Source: Whalleya microplaca
Lineage: Eukaryota > Ascomycota > Sordariomycetes > Xylariales > Xylariaceae
Assembly (NCBI GenBank): GCA_022497155.1
Contig: MU385746.1
Location: 186,001-250,000, forward strand
Length of the DNA stretch: 64,000 bases
Direction of reading: 5' to 3'
Positions 1-10,723 of this stretch are shown one piece after another. Position 1 is the first letter of the stretch; every line of letters starts with the position of its first letter. Under the pieces are notes generated by a model that was not told the origin of the DNA, searched no databases, and worked only from the letters and a program-made list of their open reading frames with translations. Both the position numbers and the translations under genes were made by a program.

Positions 1-1
1 G

Positions 2-529
2 CGTATACCAGCCTATCAGGAGAGCTGGGGGGAAGCCGAATGCGACGAGAAGTGCCCCGAGTGTCAGCTCGACACCGAACTCGGGGCCCACGAAGCAATT
101 TCAGCGATCCACTGCGCGCCTAGTACCTTAGTCACCTACGAGGTCCTCGAGAGCGTCCTGGTAGGCTTGATGAAGCGCACGCGGGCGGCGGCCTGTGACA
201 GTTGGGACCACCATGAGCTCTGGAAGGAAATGATCCGAGCCCTGTTTGTCTGGCGCAAGAAGGTGAGTCTTAGGCAATTGGCTAGTCGAGTACTGCGTGA
301 GTTCGGGGGAGACACGGCGGTCGCCCTTCTGAGACAGATTGCTGACGAGGCGTATGAAGTCTTGATTACTGACATTGACCTTGGCCATGTATGTGAGCCG
401 AACCATGTGTTCCCCGGATTTACTTTGCGTGATATTAAGGAAGCCATTGAAGACATTTCCGGGGTTACTGAATTAGAGGGTTTTCTGAAGGTTGTTGACG
501 GGTTGTCAGATCCAACGAATCAACCATAG
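2..529 (+). CDS. 3' part of an unidentified protein gene (5' end outside window)
   Basis: One reading frame is open from the window edge to a TAG at 527-529, giving at least 175 residues with no in-frame stop. The edge-proximal part has two closely spaced cysteines (CPEC), then a mostly helical, charged stretch including the segment EMIRALFVWRKK and an acidic tail. I recognise no family. The internal ATG at 167 would give only 120 residues, but the upstream codons read as normal protein, so I treat the gene as truncated by the window. The antisense ORFs over the same DNA are taken as shadows. GC content is clearly above the flanking AT-rich DNA. The start and any upstream introns cannot be seen. 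Confidence 0.55.
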   Translation, partial: RIPAYQESWGEAECDEKCPECQLDTELGAHEAISAIHCAPSTLVTYEVLESVLVGLMKRTRAAACDSWDHHELWKEMIRALFVWRKKVSLRQLASRVLREFGGDTAVALLRQIADEAYEVLITDIDLGHVCEPNHVFPGFTLRDIKEAIEDISGVTELEGFLKVVDGLSDPTNQP

Positions 530-1609
530 ACTTAGGTAGTGCTCACTAGTATATCGATATAAGCTCAAATACATCAGTTAGCAATCCAAGTCATTCACTT
601 ACGTTCATGTTATATATTCATAAACTTATAGTATCAGGGGTCATCGAAATTGTCGAGGTACCTCTATATATGTGTTACCCTAACAAACAAGCCCAAGGAA
701 TTTGAAAATTGGTCTCTATGTAGCCTTCTAAATTGACACGAACTAAGTCTTTTGGCCTCATACGATGGGTGGAGGAATGATTTTGTTTGAAATTACCTAT
801 AGAGGAAATAGAAGGGTCTCCGGTACTTTTTAACGAGCTATTATAGCCTCTTAGGTGGACACTCTTCTGCATTTAGTGCTCTGATGGCATGTTCCGATGG
901 TTCACGGGTTGGGTTTTCTATTTAGTTTCTCTCAATGGATAACAGTAACTCTCAGTAGAGTTTCAACAAGTTGTTGCTTATACAAAGTTTATTGTCACTA
1001 GTATATCCTTACAAAGAACTGCCAGCACCTTCGTGTATTTAAAATTTATAAGGTGTAACTGGCTTGCTGTAGATTACCTGGTAAGAAAGTTAGGACGGAT
1101 TGCAAAAAAAATTAGACAACATTTTAGGTTGGGGCATGGCATCATCAACACTTTCTTCTATAAGGCCACCATTCTGTATTTACTGAACTTCGATTAGCAG
1201 TTGGAATTACAGCAAACTCAGTTGAAAAGTTTCAAAGTCAATGCAGGGAGAGAGAGAAATGCTCCAAAAACCTCAACTAGTTAGTTCTACTACCTCGTAA
1301 TTCACTAAACCATTAACTGCTTTGTATCTAACAATATTGTAATAGCTATTAATCGTCGAAGTGAGCGCTTCCTCTCAGCGCTCGGCTGGTTCAAATTCAT
1401 ACATACACTAAATATACAATAACTTGCGACTTGATTCTTCGCGTAAAAAATCTTGATCGGCTTAATACCGAGACTCGCCTGTCTCCATTTCCCCAGCGAG
1501 GCGCCTATGGAATCAGCAACACGCGAGCTTCGCGGACTCGGATCGGCCCGTCCAAAAAAAGAACAAAACTACCTACACGCGGATGCAGCGTCGCCACCTC
1601 CGCAGGGAC
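530..1609. other. Intergenic, AT-rich, no gene seen
   Basis: About 1.1 kb between the 3' end of the leftmost gene and the 3' end of KMT6 (convergent). I see only short chance ORFs in AT-rich sequence. The 200 bases next to the KMT6 stop are richer in GC and probably hold its 3' UTR. Confidence 0.5.
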
Positions 1610-4600
1610 TCAGTCGATGTACCTAGCCGGCTTGCGTCTCTTGCGCGTGCGATCCGCCGGCACGTCGTCATCGTCGCTATCGATGCCGCCGCCGTGGTGC
1701 CGGACGCCGTCGCTGTCGGTCCAGCTGTTGCCGTTGTACTCGTCGTCGCCGCCGTGTCCGCCGCCCTTCCTCGCGCGGCCCCTGCGGGAAAAGGAGGAGG
1801 ACTTGGGCCGCTGCTGCTCGTCCGAGTCGGTCAGCTCCTCGAGGCCCGGGTAGTCGTCGAATCCCGAGTCGGGCGTTGAGAGGGGGCTAGATTCCACCAC
1901 CTCCTTAGTTGCCTGTCGGCGGGTGCGCACGCGGGATGGGGTGTCCTCACCGGCCGCCGAGTCCGAGTCGAGCACGAGCCTGGCCTCCGTGTGCCTGAAG
2001 CGGCTGCTGCCCTGCGCACTGCCTGGGATGCTGACGGGCTGCGTGGTCCCGTGGGCTACTATTTCCTCCTCGTTTGCTATGGAGTCGGCGGGCTCTTCTT
2101 TGGGTTGGCGTGGCTTTCTGCCTCGACGTTTCGGCGTCACCACAGGCTGGTTTTGTGCCACCTGAGCCTCACCCACGCTAGGCACGCTAGGTACGCTAGG
2201 AATTGAAGTATCCTCAAGAGGTTTGCGTGGTTTCCTGCCGCGTTTTTTGGGGGCCGTCTCGGGCTCGTTTGTGAGAGTGGAGCTCTCGCCTGTATTCTGG
2301 CGTGAAGACGCATCAACCGGGAAGCCTTTTCTCGCTTTCAGAGGTCCTAGGCGTTTTCGAAAGCGTGCCGTTGTCCGGGATGGCGATACTTCTTCAGTTC
2401 CAAAAGGGGTCTCACTCTGGGTACTAGCCTTTTCAGGTCGATATTCTCCTTCATCGCTATCGTCACCATCTGCTCCGCCTCGCTTACGCTTGCGTGATTT
2501 AGTAATAGGAATGTCAGGGAACGGATCCTCCAAAGGATCCTCTACATCTTCGTCATCTTCCAGTGCCGAATCAATATTGGCAAAAGTCTTCTTCTTAGGC
2601 TTGCGGCCCGGCTTGCGTCCCGGTTTTCTACCTGGCTTACGACCTGGCTTTTTCTTGACTCTTTCGCCATTCTCTAGGCCTGCCTGCTCTTTAGCTTTGC
2701 GCCGTTTCTTCTCGGCTTTCTCTTCTTGCAACAGCTTCTTGGTTAGATTGGGGAAGTTTTCACCGTAATGGAAAAACAATTCTTCGCCCGCCTTGATATC
2801 TCGCAAAGAGGAGAATTTGATGCGATACTCTCCGTTCACATACAAGATACGAGGAGTGACATTGCAATTGCTTTCCTGGTGATTGATATAGCGACTGAGG
2901 TTGCCGTAGATAGCCGCATCAACCCAGATGCCCTCCTGTTCCAACAAAGTAAAGAGGTAAGATGAATTCGATGTCTCATCAAACACATCACCGCGACGCG
3001 CCTCGCGACGCACTCCTTCATCCTGGCTAATGAGCTCACCGACATATTCGATGACGAATTCATCTTGGGGGATGTCCTCGGTCGTAAAAAGGCCGTATCC
3101 GGCAATTTTCGATTTTCCGAGAACTAATGACTTCGATTTACCTCGTTGTAGCGTGCAGTTCTGGCATCCGGTCGCGTGTAGTGCATCATTGTCCGCATTC
3201 CCTGGATTTGCTCTCTCGAACGCACCGCAACTCCCGCACAACGCAGGGTCACACTCGCGATTCAACTGCACACAGATGCAAGGCCGGTCCTTTTGCTTCG
3301 CAAAACATGTTTTCCCGAGGGAGTGGCAGGCACAGCCCGTAAATTTGTTGGCACAAATGTCTGCCGTACAGCGGCAGAAACGCTCACACATGACGCGGTT
3401 CATAACGCAGGGACAGCTCCTAGTACAGGGCCCTTCATGATTGCACGGGTCGAAGTGATCTTTCCTCTGATGTTCGTGAGTGTTTGTGTGTTCTTGCCAA
3501 TCCCCTATAAGGATCTTTTTGTTTCGATCATACCATGATAATGGTTTGACCTGAACCGGGGACACTGGAGATGCAACAGGTAGTGTTAGTTCGAGCTTGT
3601 CGAGTTGACGATTGACGTCCCAGCAAGGCCTACCAGTAGCCACGGCCGTAGCGCATTGGACTGATATGTTGGTATTGCTAAGTGTTGAGAAGAATGCCCG
3701 GAGAAGCATTCCCTCGTTTTCGGTCCACGGGCGCGCACGCGTTCCTGGCCGTCCATTGAGATAGCAGTCCTCGCCGCAAGGCTTTTTGTTTTTGCGAAGC
3801 GGACTATTTTCTCCCCTCTCATTGGATCGCTGTGCGAGTTGTTGCCGAATCATAGGTGATAGTCCACCAATAACTTCAATAGAGAATCGTTTGCGCTCAT
3901 TATCTACGCCGTACTCGCCATGTTCGCACGAATGACTAGTGCAGACTAGACAGCCAAGCAGTGCATAAGTCTCCAGGAAAGATTCGACTGTCATTTGCTC
4001 CTCTGCAATCTTGGCCTGGCTAGGTGTATCTTTCATCCACTTTTTCGAGTCAACAATAGTGTCGACAGATTTATCTAGTAGTAACACATCGCGTAGCGGA
4101 ACGGCCCGTTCACGCAATTCCTGAGAATTGAATACTCGGTCAAATGCCTCCGTAAACATCCTCACGGCTTTTGCTGACCGCGGGGAGCCAGACTCATCAC
4201 TATACGAGTTTAGTATACTCGATTTTTGCTGTGGAGTTACGGTATCGCTCTGGCTCGCCATATATCGGATGAGCGTGGCTTTTGTGCAGTTCTCAATGTT
4301 CAGTCTGTCAAGCCAAGAATCGAGATATAGCAACAGTGTAGTTGCACGTTCCTTCTGTATAGTCTTCGTCACCTTTTGATGCCTACTCAAAGTAGCGAAC
4401 CCTGAGGTCTTGTCCATGTTCTCTAGATTCTCAAGCCAACGGCGGTAGACGCCTTCTTCGTTGTCTGCTAGATCTCGTAGATGAGGAACATATGTAAGCA
4501 TAGTGTTTGGCGAAAGAATATTTTTCCTGATTTCGACGTGATGGAAACTATAGGGAGGAACCGGATCCGTATTAGTCTTGATGCACACAACTTGATAATA

Positions 4601-5337
4601 CTCGCGTCTTTCTTGCTTTCCGGATCTGCCTTGGCCTGTTTGCTGAGAATTTGTTAGTCAACTGCCCGATTTCGCGAACAAACTGCCGTGTGAAGCAGCT
4701 TGATCTGTGATCGGCTGAGACAAACCTTGGTTTTGATTCTCATGGTGTCTGCCGATTTCCCGCCGCCTTCCACAGGCACGCGTTTTATACCAGCGAACCA
4801 ATCCTTCTTGCTGATAAATTGTGGTTCAGGAGCCTTTTTCTTCCATGAAATGTGAATGAGGCGAGAAGTAAGTCTAGCCCCATCTCTGCCAATCTCATCT
4901 GAAAATTTCCGGAGAGACTCCTCCACCTTCTCGATAGTCAAGTCAGCCCTTTTTGGAGTCTGATTCTTTGGAGTCCTGTGGACCATAGGTGGATGATGTG
5001 CTGATGGAGGCGTCGAGTCTTGTCCACTTTTGGGGATACCAGTTGAACGAACCGGTAGCGAGGCTGCCTTTCCATCCTGGTTAGGTTGCTTTGACGCAGA
5101 ACCCTTACCAGGCCGGGGAGGTGTCGCAGCATGAATAGAGTTTGGGTCACCCTGCATGGATCCTGATGCTTGTCTGCCCGTTGGCGAGCCAGCAAGCTTT
5201 CGAGGACGAGACCCAGGCTGAGATTGTGGTTGGGGTTGTCTGGCTCTCCGTGGGGTGTGGACAACGGCACCAGAATCATCAGAATCTGACACTATAGTAG
5301 TCAGATCAATTTGGTCCCTCATCCTTGCGGCCTGCAA
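1610..5337 (-). CDS. KMT6: Polycomb H3K27 methyltransferase Kmt6 (EZH2/E(z)/SET-7 family)
   Basis: Catalytic subunit of PRC2, which places H3K27me3 on facultative heterochromatin in the nucleus. Two exons (5337-4726 and 4642-1610) flank an 83-nt intron with GTTTGT donor, TTGACTAAC branch site and CTCAG acceptor; the join is in frame and gives 1214 residues. Seen in the protein: a basic, disordered N-terminus (1-200); the region starting NTDPVPPYSFHHVEI; a Cys-rich CXC domain at about 600-700; a SET domain at about 707-832 with GYGL, RYINH..SNC and GEELFFHYG, so the cofactor and substrate-pocket motifs are present; then an unusually long tail of about 380 residues. The tail is acidic/basic mixed and carries a GRKP repeat array plus two RGRKPR AT-hook-like motifs. 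At over 1200 residues it is much longer than animal EZH2 (about 750). The start ATG could instead be the in-frame one six codons downstream. Family assignment is firm; only exon 1 boundaries are inferred. Confidence 0.93.
2588..2653 (-). repeat. In-gene repeat encoding four GRKP units (AT-hook array in Kmt6)
   Basis: The coding strand repeats a 12-nt unit encoding GRKP four times, flanked by lysines on both sides. GRKP/RGRP-type cores are the DNA-contacting core of AT-hooks. Two further single motifs of the type RGRKPR lie downstream in the same protein, at about 2219-2242 and 2102-2125. The synonymous codons differ between units, so the array is not a very recent slippage product. Confidence 0.8.
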
Positions 5338-6760
5338 TATTTGTTTCTATGGCAAGTGACTCTCCGCAAATGAAGTATCACGCTACTGAAAGTGCTAGCC
5401 TCCAAGCTACCTTCTAAGCTGTGGCTTGCTAGACTGTATCGCACTCATCGTCTGTCCCTGGCTAGAGCTGAGTTCGCATGTATGCTCTCGGAAATCAAAA
5501 TATGATTGCCACTAATTGGCTATAGTGGCAATGATAGGTACTGAAGTTAAGGTAAGCACCTCTTTCAGCTGAGGCGGAAAGACCACGGAAAGACCAGGAC
5601 GCGTCCCTGAAACTGGATGCTCAAGAACTGGGGTCAGAAACCGGCAAGGAGTCAAAATAGACTAATGAGAGCTATACTAGTGCTTGAAAGACCAGCAGAC
5701 CAGAAGAGAGGTCTATTTCGATTGGAAGTTCATGAGAGACGATGTGGATTTTAACTTCTGATGACGCGGTAATGAGACGACACGACACGGACTTAATCAA
5801 ACTTGTGCATAAAGATGGTGTGGCTTTCGCTGTGGCTGTTGTTGTTGCTGCTGAAGGCTGCTGAGGTCCATTTTTTAGCCTGCCTGCAGCCGCTGCAGCC
5901 GAGTGGGGACGTCGGTACGAATTGACTGCAGATGATCTGCCAGGGGACTACACTGTAAGGTATCTCTAATACAACTACACAAAATACGTAGGTATCCTGA
6001 TTGAAAATATGACATGAAATTTGCAATGGCCTCAGAAGCTGAGTTGAAAGTACCGGTATATTAAGGAAATAAGTGTTCTGGCCGTCGGTTAAGATATTCA
6101 AAGATAAGATAGCTTTGGGATAGCCCGCTTACTAATCTTATACCAACCTAGGTATACTAGGCATACCTTCAAATCCATTGGTACACTACCAGATGCATAG
6201 AACCGTAGCGCGTCACCTAGACTACCTATGTACATGTGTGTTTCGGATGGGGTATCTCATCAATGTCTAGGTGTACCATTCTTTTAGCCTTTCAATGGTG
6301 TCTGACCATCATGGCATACTTGCACTAGCAGAGGCCTCGATATCTATGTAACAACCCAAAGACACAGATATGTATGTATAGTGTGTCCATGTAAGCTGGT
6401 AAGATAGCAGGCACAAATTTCAATGTCTTGTGTCACTCACACAAATCCAGAGAGAACAATGGCTTGTCAATGATATCATTGCAGATGGATTTTCATACTC
6501 AATCGTCTGCAAGCCGGATGCAGCGTGTCTTACCTTTAGTCATGCTCAAACCTTCTTTTACAGGATGACTCTATAGTTACATGATGTCGTTGAGAATCCA
6601 GAATAACACCTTTGTTCGTTTTCATCCACACTCGTTTCTGCATCTAGTTTTTCTTTCCTCATTCGGTGCCAATATATCTACGAGTTCTGATACATTGTAT
6701 ACTGTAATTTGAGGTAATGTCAAAGATTAAAGTGAGAATGGGAATGTAAAGGGTGTGTGT

Positions 6761-6805
6761 GTATGTGGTGTATGTGGTGTATGTGGTGTATGTGGTGTAT
6801 GTGGT
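6761..6805. repeat. Minisatellite, five perfect copies of GTATGTGGT
   Basis: Five uninterrupted 9-bp copies, followed by a decayed GTACGTGTA copy. It lies about 560 bp upstream of the PIL1 start and is a likely length-polymorphic locus. Confidence 0.9.
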
Positions 6806-6856
6806 GTACGTGTACATGTACTATGTACCTAAAGTGCGGAATTCAGTGGAATACGG

Positions 6857-6861
6857 CCAAT
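6857..6861 (+). promoter_or_regulatory. CCAAT box upstream of PIL1
   Basis: The sequence GGCCAATCAG matches the core bound by the fungal CCAAT-binding (HAP/CBC) complex with good flanks. It sits about 510 bp upstream of the PIL1 ATG. Function is inferred from the match only. Confidence 0.4.
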
Positions 6862-7303
6862 CAGAGAATTGGTTGAACCGGGTGGCAGCGGTCCACGGGC
6901 CACACCCCACCGGCTGCGCCCAGTGCTGCCATGTTGAGACTAAAAAGCTTCCGCGCCTTGATGACGTAGAAATAAGGCACGAACTGTGCTTTCTTTTGTC
7001 TTCCCCCCATTCCCCATTTTTCCCATTCAAAACGGTAACGCACCTATGCGATCACCTTCCCATCTGCCCACCTACATACACACACACTTCTGCGAAATCG
7101 CAAACCATCCCAAACAACCCTTTCCCCCATCTCTCTCTCTCATATATTTGCGTACCACATTTCTCTATCCACCCGTCCACCCGTCCGGGACCTCACCATA
7201 GCATATCTTCTTCCAAGCTGCACATCTGCTTAGGCAATCCGAGTAAATATATAGGTATCTTTGTATCACCAACGATCATCCTTCACTCGGTCTCTGCTCG
7301 AAG

Positions 7304-7333
7304 CGTCATCGTCATCGTCATCGTCATCGTCAC
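7304..7333. repeat. CGTCAT hexanucleotide repeat in the PIL1 leader
   Basis: Four perfect CGTCAT units plus a fifth ending CGTCAC, 36 bp before the PIL1 start codon and so probably inside the 5' UTR. In-frame or not, it is not part of the protein. Confidence 0.85.
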
Positions 7334-7368
7334 CCGCCTTACGATACATCGCTAGATCATCTTCCACA

Positions 7369-8695
7369 ATGCATCGATCCTACTCAATGCGCCAGAGCAG
7401 GGCGCCTACCGCCTCTCAAATCCAAGTAGGTTTTGCTTTATCCGATTCTATCCTCTTCCGGCTCTCCGACTGACACAAGTGCCCAATAGAACCCCCCTCC
7501 GCCTCCGTCAACAACTAAGACCGGCAGGTTCTTTGGAAAGGGTAACTTTGGTAAGTGGTTCAATTGATTTATGTCTCGACTAGCGTCGAGCGTCGTTGTT
7601 CATTAGCCGGAAATCCGTAGCCTGACTGTGATCTTAGGACATGTCCTCCGTCGAAATGCGGCCGGCGCCTTTGGGCCTGACCTTGCTAAGAAGCTCACTC
7701 AGCTTGTCAAGATGGAAAAGAACGTGATGCGGAGCTTGGAGCTCGTTGCAAAGGAGCGTATGGAGGTCGCAGTATGTTGTGGTTCAAGCGAGGGTGCTAA
7801 GATAGTGCGCTTAGCTAATGTGTCAATCTAGCAACAACTCTCCATCTGGGGTGAAGCTGGTGATGAAGACGTTTCCGACGTCACCGACAAACTTGGTGTA
7901 CTTCTCTACGAAATTGGGGAGCTCGAGGACCAGTACGTCGATCGCTACGACCAATACCGTGTCACCATGAAGAGCGTCAGGAATATCGAAGCATCCGTGC
8001 AACCAAGCCGAGACCGTGGGTATCTCCAGACATAACCACCCGGTCATGCATACTAACACCACATAGGCAAACAGAAGATTGCCGACCAGATTGCCCAGCT
8101 GAAGTACAAGGAGCCCAATTCGCCCAAGATTGTGGTTCTTGAGCAGGAACTTGTTCGCGCCGAAGCCGAATCCCTCGTCGCCGAAGCTCAGCTATCGAAC
8201 ATAACCCGTGAGAAGATAAAGGCTGCCTACACTTATCAGTTTGATGCTTTGCGCGAACACTGCGAGAAGGTCGCAATTATTGCCGGCTTTGGCAAGCACC
8301 TTCTTGAGCTGATTGACGACACGCCGGTTACTCCCGGCGAAACCCGCGCCGCTTATGACGGCTACGAGGCTAGTAAGGCCATTATCCAGGACTGTGAGGA
8401 CGCCCTCACCAACTGGGTCACATCGAACGCCGCTATTTCTGCAAAACTCTCCACACGAGCACGTACGCTATCTACGAGACGCCGAAACAACATCAAAGCA
8501 CGATCAGAAGGATTGGATTTGTCAGGTCAAGATGCGCCGCTTAACGACCGCGACTCTTGGGTTGCGGCCAGCGAACACAAGGCGCATGAGTATGATGACG
8601 ACGACGATGAGGATGAGCAAGCACACTCTGTTTTGGATTCTGATAATGGTTTGAATGGCGAGCACCGTGGCAGGGCACCTGAAATGACGGCTTAA
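7369..8695 (+). CDS. PIL1: Eisosome core protein Pil1/Lsp1 (BAR domain)
   Basis: Builds eisosomes, the membrane furrows (MCC) at the inner face of the fungal plasma membrane. Five exons: 7369-7425, 7490-7550, 7638-7771, 7832-8015, 8067-8695; all joins keep frame and give 354 residues. The family signature is nearly uninterrupted: MHRSYSMRQSRAPTASQIQ at the N-terminus, FGKGNFG, AAGAFGPDLAKKL, KMEKNVMRS, LSIWGEAGDEDVSDVTDKL, ELEDQYVDRYDQYRVTMKS, then QPSRDRKQKI across the last intron and a long coiled BAR-type helix region ending with PVTPGETRAAYDGYEA. Basic N-terminal residues fit lipid binding. The last 80 residues are divergent and end in an acidic DDDDDEDE run. Length matches fungal Pil1 (about 340). 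Whether it is the Pil1 or Lsp1 paralogue cannot be decided here. Confidence 0.96.
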
Positions 8696-10723
8696 TTCAC
8701 GCCCGATTAGGAGGTAATGAGATCTCGGTATAATGTCTAATTCGACACAAGTTCCGGCGACTGTTCGGAAGTGATGTGCCATGTAGCAATCAATTCGGTG
8801 TTTTGGGTCTATGGAGAACTGGAAATCGAGAGGATTGGGCGCCCTGACAGAAACACACGGGAGCTAAGTAGGGAAGGATGCGCTTATAATCAGGGGTGCT
8901 CTTCCCGCTCAAACGGCTAGGGAACAGTGTTTTGTGTACTTCTAACTACAAGAAAAATATTTCTGCCTTTTTGTTGGGAACCATATTAGAAATGCATTCT
9001 TAGAACAAGTAGAACCGAGGCTCTCCACTATGTGTATGTGATGCGGAACTCAAGCAAGTAAGCCCTGCATGAAAAGCACCTGCAGTCTTGACCCGTTGCC
9101 TTGCATGACTAGCTACAGCCACCGACATCCTCTCATCGCAGCCCGTGATCGAGAAATCGCAGTGATTCGAGTGAACTTGATTTGTAATGTTTCTTTAAGT
9201 TACTTATGCTGACGCCGATGCTCGAGCTAGTTCAAACCTATGCTCGCACTCGTCGTTCAGAGTATAGTACCATCACTAGGTATGTACATATTTCGGTCCT
9301 CGGTAACCTCTTTAAGTCTATAACTTACCAGCAAAAAGTAGCTAAGTGATACGCTGTGCTTCAAGCTATACTGCCAACCCCCTCTTACGTGACGAAGGCT
9401 ATTGATAGTGATATATATAGATATGTAGTAGCTTCATATTAGATTGAAAGACAGAAATTTGGGAACCTCTGAAATGAGATAGAGGGTATATAAGCTGATA
9501 AGATTACTTAGGCGTGAAGTTTGGATTTTTGGCAAGGGAACTGTTCTAATATCATTACTAATGTAAGAGGAGCAGGCATGGAAGGTGATTTAGGAGCTAC
9601 AATGTTAAGAATGCTGGCATCTTGGACTACTGGACGTTTGCTCACAGGATTCAATCTAGGGAGATGCATCTTAGGCAAGATAGACTTACTTGAATCTACA
9701 CCTCTAGTTTCTTATCTTAGCTCTAGGTTTCAAGCTATTCTAGTTGATAAAAGCCACTGCATTGATATAACTGAAGTTTTGCTACTAAAGCTAAAGTATG
9801 GCGAAATGAACTCTGACCTATAAACATACATCGGGGGTTCTCTTGCTCTCTTTTATATGTCTAATAAGGAAACTGGCGAGTTTATACCGCGCTTGCTTGC
9901 GCGTTTGATAGGAACGTTATGTTATAGAACCATGTCTCTCTTAAGTACAAGACCTAGTCGCGTGTGAGGTGATAATAGATAATGGGCTTTGCTAACGAGG
10001 ACTAAATATGTAACAACATATTACCTAACTTCCAAGGTGCCGCATATTGCTACGTAGGTAATTCGTGACCGGTAAGTAGGAATAATGATCGGATTGCCTA
10101 TGCTAGTTTCTCCATATTGTCATCTAGAGTGGGAGGACCATTAGTACAAGAGGTTGTCCCTGCAGACTCTAGTGATAGTGCCTTACTAATAGTAACTACT
10201 ATGGTACTCATAACCCGCGCCTGTTTCAACAAGATGCAACTATGGATTGAAGTCTTGCCTGACACTTGAAAGTGTTACCCTAGCATTGTTTTAGATGAGC
10301 GACCGAAACAACGGAGAATCAATGGCAGTGTGCAGCCATGAACTTCTATATCCCTGAATTTTCTGACGCTACCTAGTCTATAGATTCATTTATCTTTGGA
10401 AGTGTGATATCAGTTGAGGCATGAGTCGTATAGAGTCTAGATTGATTTAATTGCAATTGGGCATGCGTCATGTTGTTTATAAACTAAATAGACATGTTGT
10501 TGGTCATGCTCTTTTATGAATTGCTCATAAGCAACTCTATAGACACTAAGAGTATTGTACCTACGAGTAAAGCACTACACTTTTCGATATTTGAAGACGC
10601 TAATAGTATGTTGGCATATTAGAATGTGGTAGGTAATGCATGAACATCTTTAAAAGGATTTCCAAGCACGTTATTATTGAATAGTATTTTTATTCTCTCT
10701 TAGACTAGGCAGTCTACTATCAA
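8696..10723. other. Gene-poor AT-rich stretch
   Basis: About 2 kb holding the PIL1 3' UTR and then AT-rich sequence. The best ORF (9521-9823, +, 100 codons) has no recognisable motif and AT-biased codons, so it is not called. No repeat structure with clear boundaries is seen. Confidence 0.45.

Larger units (their letters stand above)
5338..7368. promoter_or_regulatory. Divergent upstream region of KMT6 and PIL1
   Basis: About 2 kb between the two divergent start codons. The KMT6-proximal part is unremarkable. The PIL1-proximal 500 bases hold a CCAAT box (6857-6861), a 9-bp tandem repeat, and long pyrimidine tracts around 6990-7150 like those found upstream of strongly expressed fungal genes. 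A 102-codon ORF at 5793-6101 (-) has no protein-like features and is not called. Confidence 0.55.

Noticed and set aside
5793..6101. 102-codon ORF (-) between KMT6 and PIL1
   Set aside because: No motif or splice context, and located in the divergent promoter region.
9521..9823. 100-codon ORF (+) with AT-rich codons
   Set aside because: No recognisable feature and no splice context; could be chance in AT-rich DNA.
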